From NCBI RefSeq assembly GCF_022662575.1, contig NZ_JALBFU010000004.1, positions 62,001-126,000 on the forward strand: 64,000 bases of DNA. The letters are read 5' to 3'. The DNA comes from Luteimonas aquatica (lineage in GTDB: Bacteria; Pseudomonadota; Gammaproteobacteria; Xanthomonadales; Xanthomonadaceae). Shown one piece after another: positions 28,762-37,996 of the stretch. The notes below the pieces were generated by a model, which saw only the letters and a program-made list of their open reading frames with translations, was not told the DNA's origin and did not search any database. A program made the position numbers and the translations under genes. Numbering within the stretch: the stretch's first letter is position 1; each line of letters starts with the position of its first letter.

Positions 28762-29892
28762 TCAGGCGTGTGCGTCGGGCAGTTCGATCACGAAGCGCGC
28801 GCCGCCGTCCTCGCGGTCCTCGTACCAGAGCTGGCCACCGGCGTTGACCAGGATCTGCTTGGCCAGCGACAGGCCGAGGCCGCTCGACAGGCCCGGGTCG
28901 CGATCGGTCAGGCGGACGAATGGCTTGAACAGCTCGTGCTGGCGCGTCACCGAGATCCCCGGGCCGCGGTCCTCGACCACCACCTGGCGGAAGCCCGGCG
29001 CGCCGGGGCGCACGCAGATGTCGATGTCGCTGGCCGGCGCGTACTTCATCGCGTTGCTGATCAGGTTTTCCATCACCTGGCGCAGCACCAGCGCGTCGAT
29101 GGCCACCGGGCGGCAATGCTCGGCAGGTGCCTGCATGCGCAATTGCCGGCCGCGGGTTTCCAGCTGCAGGCCGTAGCGTCCCGACAGCCAGGCGAGGATT
29201 TCCGGAAGCGCGGCGCTCACCCGCGCCTCGTGCCCGCTTGCGACGGCGGCATGGTCGGCCTGGGTTTCCAGGTAGCGCTTGATGTAGCCCAGCGCGTCCA
29301 TCGCGCTGTCGTGGATCATCTGCAGATAGCGCGGGATGCGTTCGGGCCGCGTGCCGTCGCTGAGCAGGATGTCGCTGGCGAACAGCACGCTGCTGAGCGG
29401 ATTCTTCAGGTCGTGCGCGACCAGGTTGACCAGATCCTGGCGTTCGCGCGCCACGCGTTCCAGGCGATCGCGCGCCAGCTTCAGGCCGACGTGCGCGTCC
29501 ACGCGCGCCAGCAGCTCCTCGGGCATGAACGGCTTGGTGACGTAGTCGACGGCGCCGGCGTCGAAGGCGCGCAGCAGCAGGTCGCGGTCGTGCGCGGCGG
29601 TGAGGAACACCACCGGCAGGCGCAGCAGTTCGGCGCGCTGCTTGATCTCGGTGAGCAGGGCGAAGCCGTCCATGCCCGGCATCAGCATGTCCAGCAACAG
29701 CAAGTCCGGCGCCTGGGCCGTGGCGATCTGCAGGGCCTCGCCGCCGCTCTCGGCGACCACCACCTCGTAGCCGTGGCGCGCCAGCAAAGAGCTGACCACC
29801 CGCAGGTTCACGGGCTGATCGTCGACAACGAGAATCCTGCCCGGTATCGGCGCAGGAGTTGCCGGCCCGAAGTTAGCGGATATCGCGCTCAC
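28762..29892 (-). CDS. Response-regulator/histidine-kinase hybrid (REC-HisKA-HATPase)
   Basis: A 376-aa soluble protein with the receiver first. REC covers about residues 18-135 (VVDDQPVN, phosphoacceptor Asp in LLLDMLMPG, then FLTAAHD and YVTKPF). A histidine kinase follows at about 145-376, with H-box NLVAHDLKNPL, N-box ENLISNAMKYAP, G1 EDRGPGIS and G2 GLSSGLGLSLAK. There is no membrane helix, so the input must be phosphorylation of REC or a partner. The start is a GTG at 29892; a TTG at 29973 could extend it but with non-conserved sequence. It lies 87 nt downstream of the RluE-like gene. Confidence 0.88.
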   Translation of the reverse strand: MSAISANFGPATPAPIPGRILVVDDQPVNLRVVSSLLARHGYEVVVAESGGEALQIATAQAPDLLLLDMLMPGMDGFALLTEIKQRAELLRLPVVFLTAAHDRDLLLRAFDAGAVDYVTKPFMPEELLARVDAHVGLKLARDRLERVARERQDLVNLVAHDLKNPLSSVLFASDILLSDGTRPERIPRYLQMIHDSAMDALGYIKRYLETQADHAAVASGHEARVSAALPEILAWLSGRYGLQLETRGRQLRMQAPAEHCRPVAIDALVLRQVMENLISNAMKYAPASDIDICVRPGAPGFRQVVVEDRGPGISVTRQHELFKPFVRLTDRDPGLSSGLGLSLAKQILVNAGGQLWYEDREDGGARFVIELPDAHA

Positions 29893-29979
29893 GCCCCAAA
29901 CCTGAACAGGTGTGACGAACACGTTAGCAGAATCGCCGGACGCCCCGCCAATCGGCGTGCGGCCGGAGGCCAAACGTGT

Positions 29980-30531
29980 TCAGGAAGTGCCGTCGCCGGC
30001 CTCCCGCCAGGCCCCGGGCGGGAGGTCGGCCAGGTGCCAGGGGCCGATGGCGGCGCGCACCAGGCGCAGCGTCGGCAGGCCCACGGCCGCGGTCATGCGC
30101 CGGACCTGCCGGTTGCGGCCCTCGGACAGGCCGATCTCCAGCCAGGCGTCGGGCACCGTCTTGCGGTAGCGCACCGGCGGGTCGCGCGGCCAGAGCGCCG
30201 GCGGGGCCTCCAGCAGGCGGACCCGGGCCGGCAGCGTCGGACCGTCATTCAGCGCGACCCCGGCGCGCAGCGCCTGCAGCTGCGCCGGCTGCGGCGCGCC
30301 CTCCACCTGGGCCAGGTAGGTCTTGCGCAGCTTGTGCCGCGGGTGGCTGATGCGTTGCGCCAGCGGCCCCTCGTCGGTGAGCAGCAGCAGGCCCTCGCTG
30401 TCGAAATCCAGGCGCCCGGCGGCATAGACGCCGGGCGGCAGGCCGAACTCGGCCAGCGTGCGCCGCGGCGGCACGCCGCGGTCGGTGAACTGGCACAGCA
30501 CGCCGTAGGGCTTGTTGAAGGCGATCAGCAT
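29980..30531 (-). CDS. rluE: rRNA pseudouridine synthase, RluE-like
   Basis: A 183-aa pseudouridine synthase of the RsuA family without the N-terminal S4 domain, matching the short RluE/RluF-type layout. The catalytic Asp lies in GRLDFDSEGLLLLT, and the C-terminal block EIGLSEGRNRQVRRM is diagnostic. RluE of E. coli modifies U2457 of 23S rRNA; that assignment is by family resemblance only. It starts with MLIAFNKPYGVLCQF. Confidence 0.88.
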   Translation of the reverse strand: MLIAFNKPYGVLCQFTDRGVPPRRTLAEFGLPPGVYAAGRLDFDSEGLLLLTDEGPLAQRISHPRHKLRKTYLAQVEGAPQPAQLQALRAGVALNDGPTLPARVRLLEAPPALWPRDPPVRYRKTVPDAWLEIGLSEGRNRQVRRMTAAVGLPTLRLVRAAIGPWHLADLPPGAWREAGDGTS

Positions 30532-30568
30532 GGCGCCGGGAGGACGAGGCGCTGTCGGCGCGCGGCCC

Positions 30569-31432
30569 TCAGGGCTTCACGAAGCGCAGCGTCATGCGGT
30601 CGCTCTCGCCGATCGCCTGGTACTTGGCATCGTCCGCGGCCGGATGGTCGTTGCTCGGCGGCAGCGTCCACACGCCGTTGGGATGGTCCTTGGTGTCCTT
30701 GGGATTGGCGTTGATCTCGCTCTGCGCGTCGAGCTTGAACCCGGCGGCCTCGGCCAGCGCGATCACCTGCGCCTGCCCGACGTAGCCGCTGCCGTCGTCG
30801 GCCGGCACGTCGGCCTTGGCGCGGTGCTCGACCACGCCGAGCACGCCGCCGGGCTTGAGCACGTCGTAGAAGCCCTTGAACATGCCCTCGGCCTGCCCGG
30901 CGCTGCGCCAGTTGTGCACGTTGCGGAAGGTCAGCACGAGGTCGGCGGAGTTCGCCGCGCCGAACGAGGGTTTCGCCGGATCGTAGGCGACGGTGGCGGC
31001 GCGGTCGTAGCGCGCGGGCGCGCCGGCGAACTTCGTCTCCAGCGCGGTCTTCTGCTTCTGCTGGTACTCGCGGCCCTTCTCGATCTTGTCCGGGTCGACG
31101 ATCGCGGCCACGTACTTGCCGTTCTCGCGCAGGTAGGGCGCGAGGATCTCCGCGTACCAGCCGCCGCCGGGCGTGATCTCGATGACCGTCTGCGTCGGCT
31201 GCAGCTTGAAGAAGCTCAGGGTTTCGCCCGGGTGGCGATAGGCGTCGCGCAGCACGTTCTTCGGACCGCGCCAGTCGCCGGCGACGGCCTGCCGCAGCTC
31301 CGCGGACACCGCTGGCGCGGCCTGTGCCGCCGCGGCGTCGGCCTTGGGCGCCTCGGCCAGCGCCGCGGGAGCGCACAGCAGGCCGAGCGAGAGCGCGAGG
31401 GTGGCGCGGGACAGGGATTTTGGCGACGACAT
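30569..31432 (-). CDS. Exported class I SAM-dependent methyltransferase-like protein
   Basis: A 287-aa protein with an obvious signal peptide (residues 1-26, cut after ALA), followed by a class I methyltransferase fold. The SAM-binding region is about VIEITPGGGWYAEILAPYL, with LKPGGVLGVVEHR at the equivalent of motif III. Methyltransferases with signal peptides are common in proteobacteria; whether they methylate anything in the periplasm is unclear because SAM is cytoplasmic. The start at 31432 was chosen for the signal sequence; the frame runs farther upstream without support. It is divergent from the VOC gene. Confidence 0.87.
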   Translation of the reverse strand: MSSPKSLSRATLALSLGLLCAPAALAEAPKADAAAAQAAPAVSAELRQAVAGDWRGPKNVLRDAYRHPGETLSFFKLQPTQTVIEITPGGGWYAEILAPYLRENGKYVAAIVDPDKIEKGREYQQKQKTALETKFAGAPARYDRAATVAYDPAKPSFGAANSADLVLTFRNVHNWRSAGQAEGMFKGFYDVLKPGGVLGVVEHRAKADVPADDGSGYVGQAQVIALAEAAGFKLDAQSEINANPKDTKDHPNGVWTLPPSNDHPAADDAKYQAIGESDRMTLRFVKP

Positions 31433-31590
31433 GGCGCGACTCCGGGGGAATGGAAGACGCGCAGCCTGCCACATTCCCGCGACGATCGCGTTTTGCGTTG
31501 CAGCGACGGAACGCCGCCTTTCCGCCGGTGGCGTCGGCATGCTGGCCGAATCTCCGTATGGTGCGGGCACGCATCGATCCCGGAATCCCC

Positions 31591-32025
31591 ATGACACCCG
31601 CCTCCCGATTCGACGCGCTCTGGCGCGAACGCAACGACACGCGCGGACTGAAGACGCCGCGGGTGATGATCCGCGTGTTCGTGCCGCCGGGCACGCTGGA
31701 CGAGGCGGTCGCCTTCTACGAGCGGCTGCAGGGCGTGGCGGCCGACGGCGGCTTTCCGTTTCCGGAAGCGGGCCTGCGCCTGGCCATGGTCGGCGCGTTC
31801 CTGCTGCTGGAGGGCAGCGAGCAGGCGCTGGCGCCGTTCAAGTCGACCACCGGCACGCTGCTGGTCGAGGACGTGCAGCCGTACTACGACGCCCTGGTCG
31901 CGGCCGGCGCGAAGATCATCTTCCCGCTGCAGCGGGTGCCCACCGGCGCCTGCTTCAACGCGGTGCATCCCGACGGCACGGTGGTGGAGTACGTGCACCA
32001 CCGTCCCGACGCGCAGGGGCGCTGA
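31591..32025 (+). CDS. VOC-superfamily (glyoxalase-like) protein
   Basis: A 144-aa protein with the beta-alpha-beta-beta-beta pattern of the vicinal oxygen chelate superfamily: RVFVPPGTLDEAVAFYERLQ at the N-terminal module and NAVHPDGTVVEYVHH at the C-terminal module, where the Glu would be a metal ligand. The substrate is unknown. The ATG at 31591 begins just before the first strand, although the leading 25 residues are not typical of the family. It ends 1 nt before the oxidoreductase gene, indicating co-transcription. Confidence 0.8.
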   Translation: MTPASRFDALWRERNDTRGLKTPRVMIRVFVPPGTLDEAVAFYERLQGVAADGGFPFPEAGLRLAMVGAFLLLEGSEQALAPFKSTTGTLLVEDVQPYYDALVAAGAKIIFPLQRVPTGACFNAVHPDGTVVEYVHHRPDAQGR

Positions 32026-32026
32026 G

Positions 32027-33049
32027 ATGGCCGCGACCGAGAACGTGCGCATCGTGCTGGCCTCGCGCCCGCACGGCGAACCGACCCTGGAGAACTTCCG
32101 CCTCGAACGCGCCCCGCTCCCGGTGCCGCGCGCCGGCCAGGTATTGCTGCGCACGAGATTCCTCTCGCTCGATCCCTACATGCGCGGACGCATGAGCGAT
32201 GCCAGGTCGTACGCGCCGCCGGTGCAGATCGGCGAGGTGATGGTCGGGCGCACGGTCTCGGAGGTGGTGGAATCGCTGCATCCGGACTTCAGGCCGGGCG
32301 AAGTCGTCACCGCCGACGCCGGCTGGCAGGTCTATGCGCTGGCCGAGGGCGCAGCGCTCACGCGCAAGCTCGATCCGGCCGGCCCGCCGCCGAGCACCGC
32401 GCTCGGCGTCCACGGCATGCCCGGGTTCACCGCCTACGCCGGCCTGCACGAGATCGGCAAGCCCAGGGCCGGCGAGACCGTGGTGGTGGCCGCGGCGGCC
32501 GGTCCGGTGGGCGCCACGGTCGGACAGATCGCGCGGCTGCGCGGTGCGCGCGTGGTCGGCATCGCCGGCGGCGCGGCCAAGCGCGACTATCTGCGCGAGG
32601 AACTGGGCTTCGACGTCGCGCTGGACCATCGCGATCCCGAGTTCGCCGCGCAGCTGCAGGCCGCCTGCCCGGCCGGCATCGACGTGTACTTCGAGAACGT
32701 CGGCGGCCCGGTGTTCGACGCCGTGCTGCCGCTGCTCAACGACTTCGCGCGCATGCCGGTGTGCGGCCTGATCGCGCACTACAACGACACCGCGCCGCCG
32801 CCGGGCCCGGATCGCACCAGTGCGCTGATGAGCATGATCCTGCGCCGGCGCCTGACCGTGCGCGGCTTCATCCAGCGCGATTTCATCGCCCTGTACCCGC
32901 GGTTCCTGCGCGAGATGGGCGCCTGGCTGCGCGAGGGTGCGATCCGCTACCGCGAGGACATCGTCGAAGGCCTGGAGAACGCGCCGCAGGGCCTGATCGG
33001 CCTGCTGCGCGGCGACAACTTCGGCAAGCGCGTGGTGCGCGTGGCCTGA
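32027..33049 (+). CDS. NADP-dependent medium-chain oxidoreductase (CurA/leukotriene B4 dehydrogenase type)
   Basis: A 340-aa zinc-free MDR-family enoyl reductase. Markers are LSLDPYMRGRMSDARSYAPP at the N-terminal end, VVVAAAAGPVGATVGQIARL for the nucleotide-binding region, and ENVGGPVFDAVLPLLN, all as in CurA/YncB and LTB4 dehydrogenases. It probably reduces activated double bonds of enals or enones with NADPH. It overlaps the transcription unit of the VOC gene. Confidence 0.92.
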   Translation: MAATENVRIVLASRPHGEPTLENFRLERAPLPVPRAGQVLLRTRFLSLDPYMRGRMSDARSYAPPVQIGEVMVGRTVSEVVESLHPDFRPGEVVTADAGWQVYALAEGAALTRKLDPAGPPPSTALGVHGMPGFTAYAGLHEIGKPRAGETVVVAAAAGPVGATVGQIARLRGARVVGIAGGAAKRDYLREELGFDVALDHRDPEFAAQLQAACPAGIDVYFENVGGPVFDAVLPLLNDFARMPVCGLIAHYNDTAPPPGPDRTSALMSMILRRRLTVRGFIQRDFIALYPRFLREMGAWLREGAIRYREDIVEGLENAPQGLIGLLRGDNFGKRVVRVA

Positions 33050-33059
33050 TGCGCGCGGC

Positions 33060-34775
33060 TCAGCGCAGCCGCGCGTCGTCGGGGTAGGGCGGCGTGTCGG
33101 GATAGTCGCCGCGCCGCAGCCGCGCCTGCAGCGCGCGCCACCAGGAGGGGTCGAAGAGCTCCGAGTGCGCCTGCCGGAACGCCTGCGCCATGCTCGGCAG
33201 CAGGCCGAGGAAATGCGGGAAGCGCTCGGGGAAGACGTCGTGCGGGCCGACGTGGAACCAGGGCTCGTCGGCGATCTCCTCCTCGTAGCAGGTCGGTTCC
33301 GGCCAGTCGCGGAAGCGGCAGTCGGTGACCAGGCACAGCTCGTCGTAGTCGTAGAACACCACCCGGCCGTGGCGGTTGACGCCGAAGTTCTTCAGCAGCA
33401 TGTCGCCGGGGAAGATGTTGTTGCGCGCCATGTCCTTGATCGCCTGGCCGTAGTCCAGGGCCACGCGCAGCGCGTCCTCGGGGTTCGCCTGCTCGCGCAG
33501 GTAGAGGTTGAGCGGGCGCAGCCGGCGCTGCACGTAGCACAGGTGCACGACCACGGCGCGGCCGTCCACCGAGACGCTGGCCGCGCAGCTGCCGAGCAGC
33601 TCCTCCAGCAGCTCCGGCGCGAAGCGCGCGCGCGGAAAGCGCAGGTGGCGGTAGGGCTGCGAGTCGAGCAGGCGGCCGACGCGGTCGAGGTGGAAGACCT
33701 GCGCGTACTTGTCCTCCACGTCCTGCCGCGACATGGTCTTGGGCTCGGCGAAGCGGTCGCGGATCACCTTGAACACCAGCGGGTAGCTGGGCAGCGTGAA
33801 CACCGCCATCACCATGCCGCGGATGCCCTCGGCCTGGGTCAGCGCCTCGTCCGTGTGCTGCGTGAAGTGGCGCACGAAGGTGCGGAAGCGCTCGGTCTTG
33901 CCCTGTTTGGCGCGGCCGAGCACCGTGTACAGCTCGTCGATGGGCTTGGCCGGCAGGATCGTGCGCAGGAACACCACCGCGTCGCCGACCGTGGACAGGT
34001 CGGCCTGGAAATAGCTGCGCGCATAGCTGAACAGGTGCGCGACGTCGGCGCGGCGGGTCAGCACCGCCTCGGCGCGGAGCTTGCCGCCGTCGTTGACCAG
34101 GGCGATGACGCAGGGCGAGAAGCGGTGCTCGCCGAGCACGCGGCCGATCAGGTAGGCGCGGCGCTCGCGGTAGAAGACCGTGTCGAGCAGGTCGATCGAG
34201 CGCACCGGATGCTCGCCCCAGTGCGCCAGGTCCTGCTCCAGCCGTTTCGCCAGCCGCCGCGCGCAACCGTCGCGGTCGGCGTACGGCACCTCGAAGCGGT
34301 AGTCGGCCAGCACCCGCGCGAACATGTCGGCCACCTGCCCCGAGACCGCGTAGCTGTGCCGCGCCACCGGATGCGTGATCGCATCGGTGGGCTCGATGTC
34401 CATGGCGATGAACTCGATCGCCCGGTCCACGCCCTGGGTCTTGAAGAAGCGCCGGGTAAGCGTGTTGTAGAAGGTCTTGTACAGCTCGCGGTCGATCAGC
34501 TCGGCGATGGAGCCGGCGTAGTAGTCGCGCACCGCCGACCACAGGCCGCGGTCGTGCGCGCGGCCGAGCAGCGCGGCCTGCAGGCGCAGCGCGCATTCGG
34601 CGATGCATTCGTCGTACAGCTCGATGCGCGCCACCGCGTCCAGGCGCGCGGCCGCCCAGTCCATGGTCTCGAAGCGCGTCTTGGCGCGCCGGGTGATCTC
34701 GGCGAAGCGGGCGTGGTAGTCCTCGAACGCGTCGCGGATCAGGGTGGCGATGGAAGCGGCGGCGATGTCGTCCAT
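33060..34775 (-). CDS. aceK: Isocitrate dehydrogenase kinase/phosphatase
   Basis: A 571-aa bifunctional enzyme that phosphorylates and dephosphorylates isocitrate dehydrogenase, switching carbon between the TCA cycle and the glyoxylate shunt. The length fits AceK. Family blocks include [20 protein letters not shown], the central ATP-binding part around [18 protein letters not shown], and [20 protein letters not shown] with FYDYDEL, the kinase catalytic segment. The start at 34775 ([20 protein letters not shown]) was chosen over a much longer frame that only shadows the LysR gene. Its substrate icd is encoded about 4.2 kb away at 38954-40282; no aceA/aceB is visible here. Confidence 0.97.
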   Translation of the reverse strand: MDDIAAASIATLIRDAFEDYHARFAEITRRAKTRFETMDWAAARLDAVARIELYDECIAECALRLQAALLGRAHDRGLWSAVRDYYAGSIAELIDRELYKTFYNTLTRRFFKTQGVDRAIEFIAMDIEPTDAITHPVARHSYAVSGQVADMFARVLADYRFEVPYADRDGCARRLAKRLEQDLAHWGEHPVRSIDLLDTVFYRERRAYLIGRVLGEHRFSPCVIALVNDGGKLRAEAVLTRRADVAHLFSYARSYFQADLSTVGDAVVFLRTILPAKPIDELYTVLGRAKQGKTERFRTFVRHFTQHTDEALTQAEGIRGMVMAVFTLPSYPLVFKVIRDRFAEPKTMSRQDVEDKYAQVFHLDRVGRLLDSQPYRHLRFPRARFAPELLEELLGSCAASVSVDGRAVVVHLCYVQRRLRPLNLYLREQANPEDALRVALDYGQAIKDMARNNIFPGDMLLKNFGVNRHGRVVFYDYDELCLVTDCRFRDWPEPTCYEEEIADEPWFHVGPHDVFPERFPHFLGLLPSMAQAFRQAHSELFDPSWWRALQARLRRGDYPDTPPYPDDARLR

Positions 34776-34849
34776 GGGCCCGGGAGCGAGGGGAGAGGCG
34801 CGGGGAGAGAGTAACAGCGGCCAAGGCCTCCGCCCTGCCCGCCGCGCCC

Positions 34850-35740
34850 TCACTCGGTCTTGCGGACGTGCTCGGCGGCCTGCTCGCGCAGCCAGTCGCG
34901 GAACGACAGGAAGCCGCGGTGCTCGGCCGAGCGCTGCGGGTAGACCAGGTAGTGGGCGTAGCGCGTCTTCAGCCGCTGCGGCGAGAGCCGCACCAGCTGT
35001 CCGGATTCGAGCAGCAGCCGCGCGCGGGTCAGGCGCCCCATGGCCACGCCGACGCCGTCGAGCGCGGCGCGGTGGTGCGATTCGGAACTGTCGAACACCG
35101 CCACGAAGCGCGTGGGCGGCGTGCCGCCGGCCTGCGCGAACCAGTTGTTCCATTCCCCGTCCGGATCGCCCAGCAGCGGCCATTCGGCCAGCGGGCGGAC
35201 ATCGATGCCGCCGCCCATGCGCTCCACCAGCGCCGGGCTGGCCATCGGCACCAGCCACTCGTCGAACAGGTGCTCGGCGGTCACCCCCGGCCACTGCCCG
35301 TAGCCGATGCGCAAGGCCGCGTCGATGCCGTCGTTGCTGGCGAAATCCACCACCGCCTCGCTGGAGAGCAGGTTGATCTCGATCTTCGGATGGGCGGCCA
35401 GGAACGAGCCCAGCCGCGGCACCAGCCAGTTCGAGGCCATCGACGGCGTGGCGCTGACGGTGAGGATGTCGTCGCGCCGCGCCGCGAAGGGCTGTACCGC
35501 CTGGGCGATGGCGTCCAGGTGCGGGGCGATGCGCTCGAGCAGGCGCTGGCCCTCGGCGGTGAGCGAGACCCCGCGCGCGTTGCGCGCGAGCAGCTTGTAG
35601 CCCAGCCGTTCCTCCAGCGCGCGCATCTGGTGGCTGAGCGCGCTGACGGTGACGTGCATCGATTCGGCCGCGCGCGAGAGGTTGCCGAAGCGCGCGGCGG
35701 CGACGAAGCCCTGCAGGGCATGCAGTGGGGGTCGGCCCAT
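34850..35740 (-). CDS. LysR-family regulator, GcvA-like
   Basis: A 296-aa LysR regulator. The winged HTH lies in residues 8-65 ([40 protein letters not shown]), a pattern typical of the GcvA/AmpR branch. The effector domain covers about 95-290. It is divergent from the small gene at 35836 and the ABM-like and EamA genes, which are its likely targets by LysR convention. The effector is unknown. Confidence 0.92.
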   Translation of the reverse strand: MGRPPLHALQGFVAAARFGNLSRAAESMHVTVSALSHQMRALEERLGYKLLARNARGVSLTAEGQRLLERIAPHLDAIAQAVQPFAARRDDILTVSATPSMASNWLVPRLGSFLAAHPKIEINLLSSEAVVDFASNDGIDAALRIGYGQWPGVTAEHLFDEWLVPMASPALVERMGGGIDVRPLAEWPLLGDPDGEWNNWFAQAGGTPPTRFVAVFDSSESHHRAALDGVGVAMGRLTRARLLLESGQLVRLSPQRLKTRYAHYLVYPQRSAEHRGFLSFRDWLREQAAEHVRKTE

Positions 35741-35835
35741 TGTGAACTCACCTCAAGGCTTGGTTGCCGTTTTGTCGCTTTTTCGGGCCTGAGTATGCGC
35801 GTATCTTCGATTTCACTCAATCACCGAGGTCGGCC

Positions 35836-36051
35836 ATGAACCTGTTTACCGGACTGTTGTTCCAGCAGGGCCATATCCTGAATACGGACCTGGCCCTCTC
35901 CCTGGCGAACCAGGAAGCCGATGCCGAGGCCAGGCCGGCATCGGCGGATGCTGGCGCCGGCACGCCGCGCCGCGAGTCGCCCTGCCTGGCGTTCAAGCGC
36001 GGCGCGATCGCCGCGATCTGCTCGGCGACCGCCCTGTCGCCGTTCCGCTGA
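35836..36051 (+). CDS. Small unknown protein (71 aa) divergent from LysR
   Basis: ATG 35836 opens a 71-aa frame beginning MNLFTGLLFQQGHILNTDLA, with an Ala/Asp/Glu-rich middle and a tail with two Cys (ESPCLAFKRGAIAAICSATA). It has no signal peptide and no recognised domain. Its position, directly divergent from a LysR gene and 60 nt before the ABM-like gene, suggests a real leader gene of that operon. The ribosome site is weak. Confidence 0.5.
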   Translation: MNLFTGLLFQQGHILNTDLALSLANQEADAEARPASADAGAGTPRRESPCLAFKRGAIAAICSATALSPFR

Positions 36052-36111
36052 TCCCCAGGCGCCGGCCGCCCGGCGGCCGGCATCGCCATCGACACGAACG
36101 GAGCACTTCGC

Positions 36112-36417
36112 ATGATCGCGCGCCTGTGGCACGGCACCACCCTGAGCGAGGTCGCCGACGACTACCTGGCCTACCTGCTCGCCAGCGGCGTGGCCGACTA
36201 CCGCGCCACGCCGGGCAACCTCGGTGTGCAGGTGCTGCAGCGGCGCGAAGGCCGCATCGCCCATTTCCTGATCGTCTCGACCTGGGAATCGCTGCAGGCC
36301 ATCGAGGGCTTCGCCGGCGCCGATCTCACCCGCGCCCGCTACTACCCCGAGGACGACCGCTATCTGCTGGCGCGCGAGGAGCGCGTGCAGCACTACGAGA
36401 TCGCCGCCACCACGTGA
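36112..36417 (+). CDS. Antibiotic-biosynthesis-monooxygenase-like (ABM fold) protein
   Basis: A 101-aa protein with a ferredoxin-like dimeric alpha-beta barrel pattern: MIARLWHGTT strand, a helix with YLAYLLASGVADYRATPGNL, then LQRREGRIAHFLIVSTWESL and a C-terminal strand with an HYEI end. ABM-fold proteins act as small monooxygenases or stress-related heme/quinone-binding proteins; no catalytic residue can be assigned. It lies between the 71-aa gene and the EamA transporter. Confidence 0.78.
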   Translation: MIARLWHGTTLSEVADDYLAYLLASGVADYRATPGNLGVQVLQRREGRIAHFLIVSTWESLQAIEGFAGADLTRARYYPEDDRYLLAREERVQHYEIAATT

Positions 36418-36482
36418 GCCGCGTGCACGCGGCGCGGATGCGCGCTTCGGGTACATTGCCGGTTTCGTTCCGGGGATCGGCC

Positions 36483-37454
36483 ATGTGGTTGGGCACGCTG
36501 TACGCACTCGCCGCCGGGCTGATGTGGGGGCTGGTGTTCGTCGCCCCGCTGCTGTTGCCGGAATACTCGGCGGCGCTGCTGGCGATGGGGCGCTATCTCG
36601 CCTTCGGCCTGATCGCGCTGCCGCTGGCCTGGCTGGACCGCGCCGAGCTGCGCAAGCTGCGCGGCGCCGACTGGCTGGAGGCGGTGAAGCTCTCGGCGAT
36701 CGGCAACCTGCTGTACTACGTCTGCCTGGCCGCCGCCATCCAGCGCGCCGGCGGTCCGCTGCCGACCATGATCATCGGCACCTTGCCGGTGGTGATCGCG
36801 ATCAGCGCCAACCTGCGCAACCACCGCCGCGACGGCCGCCTGCCCTGGCGGCGCCTGGCGCCGTCGCTGCTGCTGATCGCGCTCGGCATCGCCTGCGTCA
36901 ACCGCGCCGAACTGCAGGCGCTGCGCGACGAACCGAATGCCGATCCGACCCGCTACGCCCTCGGCGCGCTGCTGGCGATCGTCGCCGTGGCCTGCTGGAC
37001 CTGGTACCCGCTGCGCAACGCCGACTGGCTGCGCGACCACCCCGGCCGCAAGCCGCGCGCCTGGGCCACCGCGCAGGGCCTCACCGTCTTGCCGCAGGCC
37101 CTGATCGGCTATGTCCTGGTCTGGGCTTGGTACGCGGTCTCGGGCAACGGATTCCCGATGCCGCTCGGCCCGCGGCCGATGTTCTTCGTCGGCCTGATGG
37201 TCGCCATCGGTTTGTTCGCCTCCTGGCTCGGCACCCTGTGCTGGAACGAGGCCAGCCAGCGCCTGCCCACCGCCCTGGTCGGCCAGCTGATCGTCTTCGA
37301 GACGCTGGCCGCATTGGGCTACGCCTTCGCCCTGCGCGGCCAGATGCCGCCGCCGCTCACCCTGCTCGGCATCACCCTGCTGGTCGGCGGCGTGGTGTGG
37401 GCGGTGCGGGTGAAGCCGGAGCCGGCGGTGATGCTGGAGAAACACCAAGGATAG
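36483..37454 (+). CDS. EamA-family (DMT) transporter
   Basis: A 323-aa integral membrane protein with about ten hydrophobic helices arranged as two EamA repeats: helices 1-5 in residues 1-140, 6-10 in about 155-310. It begins MWLGTLYALAAGLMWGLVF, as is common in the drug/metabolite transporter superfamily, and has conserved ASWLGTLCWNEASQRLP and GQLIVFETLAALGYAF. The substrate is unknown. The start at 36483 lies 65 nt after the ABM-like gene. Confidence 0.9.
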   Translation: MWLGTLYALAAGLMWGLVFVAPLLLPEYSAALLAMGRYLAFGLIALPLAWLDRAELRKLRGADWLEAVKLSAIGNLLYYVCLAAAIQRAGGPLPTMIIGTLPVVIAISANLRNHRRDGRLPWRRLAPSLLLIALGIACVNRAELQALRDEPNADPTRYALGALLAIVAVACWTWYPLRNADWLRDHPGRKPRAWATAQGLTVLPQALIGYVLVWAWYAVSGNGFPMPLGPRPMFFVGLMVAIGLFASWLGTLCWNEASQRLPTALVGQLIVFETLAALGYAFALRGQMPPPLTLLGITLLVGGVVWAVRVKPEPAVMLEKHQG

Positions 37455-37996
37455 AGAGGATGCTCTTAGGGATATGCAAGAGCGATCCTGCAGACAGCGT
37501 CCGCCTTTCTGGCCTTGTCGCATTTGGAAGATGCATCACGATGGGAACCTTGGAACAGCTCCTGCAGTCCACTTCCGATACGTTGTTTCCCGCCGACATG
37601 GGCGAGCACCGAGTGGCGGTCAATAGCCGTGACGTCGACGGCGAGATGATTCACGCAAGCGGCGAGCGCTCAGCGCCAGAGCATCCAAAAAGCTGAATTT
37701 TTAATCGGTGGTCTCCGGCTATGAGACCCTCCCTGGCTATCATTTTCTGATCACGCCGACGCCATTCCGATCGCACATGAAGGGTCGCGGCGTGGTTTAG
37801 CCGTAGTGAATCGCCGGGCGTCATGCCCGGTTCGCAGGCGCGTCGGGGAACGCGCTTAACGTCATCACGCATCGCGATCGAAGGAGCCGGCTCCTTCGGC
37901 TACGCGACCGTGCGCCAACAAGGGGGTGGTATGCGCCACGCAGCAGCAAGGCAAGCCGAACAATTCGTCCGAAACACCATGCAAAGGAGATACATC
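37455..37996. other. 542-nt stretch without a confident gene; possible ankyrin-type remnant
   Basis: No long coding sequence is convincing here, and base composition is lower in GC than around it. A 52-codon plus-strand frame at 37541-37696 (MGTLEQLLQSTSDTLFP...) ends in VAVNSRDVDGE, which resembles the N-terminal edge of an ankyrin repeat (usually NSRDxDGxTPLH), but TPLH is missing and the frame stops soon after. The rest (37700-37996) holds AT-rich leader sequence and the AAAGGAGA site of the beta-helix gene. Confidence 0.4.

Noticed and set aside
37823-37996. Upstream start for the beta-helix protein
   Set aside because: The added N-terminus is basic and would bury the signal peptide; ATG 37997 has the AAAGGAGA site.
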